Shown one piece after another: positions 61,682 through 64,000 of a stretch of DNA of 64,000 nt (position 1 is the stretch's first letter; every line of letters begins with the position of its first letter). Source of the stretch: Hormoscilla sp. GM7CHS1pb (GTDB lineage Bacteria; Cyanobacteriota; Cyanobacteriia; Cyanobacteriales; Desertifilaceae); NCBI GenBank assembly GCA_014323675.1, contig JACONN010000006.1, positions 992,001 to 1,056,000 of the forward strand, given 5' to 3'. A program made the translations under genes and the position numbers. The notes beneath the pieces are model-generated. The model had not been told where the DNA came from. It did not search any database and was given only the letters and a program-made list of their open reading frames with translations.

Positions 61682-64000
61682 CTATAGTTCCCACAACCGC
61701 ATTACTTCACCCCCAGATAACAGAAACTTACCATCGGGACTGAATGCTACACTGTCCTGGTCATGTCCCTGAAGTTTTCGCAGTTCACTGCCACTCGTCA
61801 AATCCCACAACCGCACGCGATACCGCTCGATTTTATCCTTATACACGATTTTATCCTTACTCATAGAGGCAACTATCCTGCCATCGGGACTGAATGCTAC
61901 ATTGAATATAAAGCATGTATGTCCCTGAAGTTCTCGCAGTTCACTGCCACTCACCACATCCCACAACCGCACGGTTTGATCCCTACTCCTAGAGACAACT
62001 ATCCTGCCATCGGGACTGAATGCTACACTTTCCACAGAGTCTGTATGTCCCTGAAGTTTTCGCAGTTCTCTGCCACTCGCCACATCCCACAACCGCAGGG
62101 TATTATCGTCACTCCCAGAGACAACTGTCTTGCCATCGGGACTGAAGGCTACACACTTCACACTGTCTGTATGTCCCTGAAATTGTCGCAGTTCACTGCC
62201 ACTCGCCACATTCCACAACCGCACGGTTTTATCGTAACTCCCAGAGGCCACTGTCCTGCCATCGGGACTGAATGCTACACAGAGCACCCAGTCTGTATGT
62301 CCCTGAAGTGGTCGCAGTTCTCTGCCACTCGCCAGATCCCACAACAGGGTTCCATCCCCACTCACAGAGGCAACAGTCTTGCCATCGGGACTGAATACTA
62401 CATTGGACACAGAGGGTGTAACAGAGGGTGTATGGTCGAGCCACTGCGCTCCCGCTTTCATGATAAAGTTCTCTTCAGAGGGTGTATGTTCCTTAAGTAG
62501 TCGCAGTTCTCTGCCACTCGCCACATCCCACAACAGGGTTCCATTCCCACTCACAGAGGCAACTGTCTTGCCATCGGGACTGAAGGCTACACTTTTCACC
62601 CAGTCTCTATGTCCCTGAAGTTCTCGCAGTAAATTGCCACTCGCCACATCCCACAACCGCACGGTTCTATTCTCACTCCCAGGGGCAACTTTTTTGTAAC
62701 TACGGGTGTTGTAATAGCAGTAATAGGCGTTTTGCCGGACACCGGACACAGAGGCAAGAGTCTTGCCATCGGAATTGAATGCTACATTGGACATAGAGGC
62801 AACAGTCTTGCCATCGGGACTGAAGGCTACACTGGACACAGAGGATGTATGTCCCTGAAATAGTCGCAGTTCTCTGCCACTCGCCACATCCCACAACTGT
62901 ACGGGTTTATGCGTACTCGTTCTCTGCTTAGAGATAATTAAACTCCCAGAAACAACTATCCTGCCATCGGGACTGAATGCTACTCTGCCTTTAGAGTATG
63001 TATGTCCCTGAAGTTTTCGCAGTTCTCTGCCACTCGCCACATCCCACAACCGCACGCGATCTATACTCCAAGAGGCGATCGTCCTGCCATCGGGACTGAA
63101 TGCTACACTTTCCACAGAGTCTGTATGTCCCTGAAGTTTTCGCAGTTCTCTGCCACTCGCCACATCCCACAACCGCAGGGTATTATCGTCACTCCCAGAG
63201 ACAACTGTCTTGCCATCGGGACTGAAGGCTACACACTTCACACTGTCTGTATGTCCCTGAAATTGTCGCAGTTCACTGCCACTCGCCACATCCCACAACC
63301 ACACGGTTTTATCGTAACCCCCAGAGGCCACTGTCCTGCCATCGGGACTGAAGGCTACACTGTTATGTCCCTGAAGTTCTCGCAGTTCACTGCCACTCGC
63401 CACATCCCACAACCGCACGGTTTTATCGTAACTCCCAGAGGCAACAGTCCTGCCATCGGGACTGAAGGCTACACTGCGCACCCCAGGATTAAAGCCATAA
63501 TACCAGGCAAAAGCAGGAGCTTTCATATTATGTCCCTGAAGTTCTCGCAGTTCTCTGCCACTCGCCACATCCCACAACCGCACGGTTTTATCGTCACTCC
63601 CAGAGGCGATTGTCCTGCCATCGGGACTGAATGCTACACTGTACACAAAGGCTGTATGTCCCTGAAGTGGTCGCAGTTCTCTGCCACTCGCCACATCCCA
63701 CAACCGCACGGTTTTATCGTCACTCCCAGAGGCGATTGTCCTGCCATCGGGACTGAATGCTACACTGTACACAGAGGCTGTATGTCCCTGAAGTAGTCGC
63801 AGAAACTTCCCCGTAGTTAAATCCCATAAGTAGATATCTTCCTTGCTTTCTAAAGCTAGCAGCTTACCATCAGCACTGAAAGCGCTGTCGTTTGCAGTAC
63901 AGTCTATCTCCCACAGCGCCTCGCCACTACTGAGATCGAACAATGCCGCGCCACCCCCAGCACAGACTACTACTAAATCATCATTCAGAGGAATCACATC
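61682..64000 (-). CDS. WD40-repeat protein, N-terminus outside the window
   Basis: At least 772 residues with about 16 WD40 units, most with VAFSPDGRTVASGSDDKTVR and LWDVASGRELRELQGHT. The units at blades 6-7 and 13-14 (residues about 250-325 and 600-675) are nearly identical, showing recent duplication. Two blades carry long insertions. WD40 propellers bind proteins; cyanobacterial relatives often join such propellers to NB-ARC or kinase domains, which may lie upstream past 64000. The ORF's first Met (GTG at 63997) is not the true start. Confidence 0.92.
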   Translation of the reverse strand, partial: DVIPLNDDLVVVCAGGGAALFDLSSGEALWEIDCTANDSAFSADGKLLALESKEDIYLWDLTTGKFLRLLQGHTASVYSVAFSPDGRTIASGSDDKTVRLWDVASGRELRPLQGHTAFVYSVAFSPDGRTIASGSDDKTVRLWDVASGRELRELQGHNMKAPAFAWYYGFNPGVRSVAFSPDGRTVASGSYDKTVRLWDVASGSELRELQGHNSVAFSPDGRTVASGGYDKTVWLWDVASGSELRQFQGHTDSVKCVAFSPDGKTVVSGSDDNTLRLWDVASGRELRKLQGHTDSVESVAFSPDGRTIASWSIDRVRLWDVASGRELRKLQGHTYSKGRVAFSPDGRIVVSGSLIISKQRTSTHKPVQLWDVASGRELRLFQGHTSSVSSVAFSPDGKTVASMSNVAFNSDGKTLASVSGVRQNAYYCYYNTRSYKKVAPGSENRTVRLWDVASGNLLRELQGHRDWVKSVAFSPDGKTVASVSGNGTLLWDVASGRELRLLKEHTPSEENFIMKAGAQWLDHTPSVTPSVSNVVFSPDGKTVASVSGDGTLLWDLASGRELRPLQGHTDWVLCVAFSPDGRTVASGSYDKTVRLWNVASGSELRQFQGHTDSVKCVAFSPDGKTVVSGSDDNTLRLWDVASGRELRKLQGHTDSVESVAFSPDGRIVVSRSRDQTVRLWDVVSGSELRELQGHTCFIFNVAFSPDGRIVASMSKDKIVYKDKIERYRVRLWDLTSGSELRKLQGHDQDSVAFSPDGKFLLSGGEVMRLWEL

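Noticed and set aside
61763..63796. Two long plus-strand ORFs (61763-62500 and 63002-63796)
   Set aside because: They are antisense shadows of the WD40 gene; the repeats keep the frame open.

Overview
The window is a chromosomal segment of a cyanobacterium, probably a filamentous Oscillatoriales-type species (the order is inference). The evidence is cyanobacterium-specific genes (petN, cp12, pcxA, a GUN4-domain protein, xisH/xisI, a DUF3177 protein), very frequent HIP1 octamers (GCGATCGC), heptamer-like short repeats, group II introns and many small toxin-antitoxin pairs. No tRNA, rRNA or CRISPR array was found.

Layout. 1-2.7 kb: a vapBC-type pair cut by the left edge and a ParA/ParB-like pair whose ParA carries an extra N-terminal nuclease-like domain. 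2.7-6.4 kb: a wreckage zone with a MITE-like element, scraps of a porin gene and chlI, and a plsC fragment split by a reverse-transcriptase-encoding group II intron; that intron carries a 113-bp MITE with an 8-bp target duplication and a 68-bp palindrome. 6.4-11.5 kb: tadA, grxC, a DUF790/Bax1-like nuclease and a fused peptide ABC transporter ATPase. 11.5-14 kb: mostly non-coding, with a ppiB remnant, then petN and a 50-residue membrane protein. 14-23.2 kb: ordinary core genes (smc, a PRC-barrel protein, a FIST protein, cp12, DUF3177). 23.2-31.4 kb: a defence island with two STAS-like DUF4325 proteins plus a PIN protein, a Mokosh type I-like pair (kinase-helicase and PLD nuclease), a broken mazF module and a 20-unit 21-bp tandem array. 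31.5-34 kb: glmM interrupted by an ORF-less 907-bp group II intron. 34-45.5 kb: accessory genes including an xisI pseudogene, tex, a zeta toxin pair, an NB-ARC protein, a GUN4 protein followed by an attC-like site, and several toxin-antitoxin pairs. 45.5-50 kb: moaD-like, thrC, a second moaD-like gene, mtnA, and remnants of sir2 and hxlR. 49.8-51.4 kb: two tandem xisHI pairs. 51.5-61.4 kb: dxs, a secreted Cys-patterned protein, dinD, an SDR, an aldo/keto reductase, a UvrD/RecB-like protein and pcxA. 61.7-64 kb: a WD40 protein running off the right edge.

How it works together. Core metabolism is scattered in single genes or short operons: isoprenoid precursor synthesis, threonine synthesis, methionine salvage, the Calvin-cycle regulator CP12, the cytochrome b6f subunit and amino-sugar synthesis. 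Between them lie modules of defence, toxin-antitoxin and mobile DNA, bordered by repeated hairpins. Several genes expected to be functional (dxs, tex, the zeta antitoxin, the Mokosh helicase) carry single-base frameshifts. Most lie in short homopolymers, so sequencing or assembly error is a real possibility and should be excluded before calling them pseudogenes.
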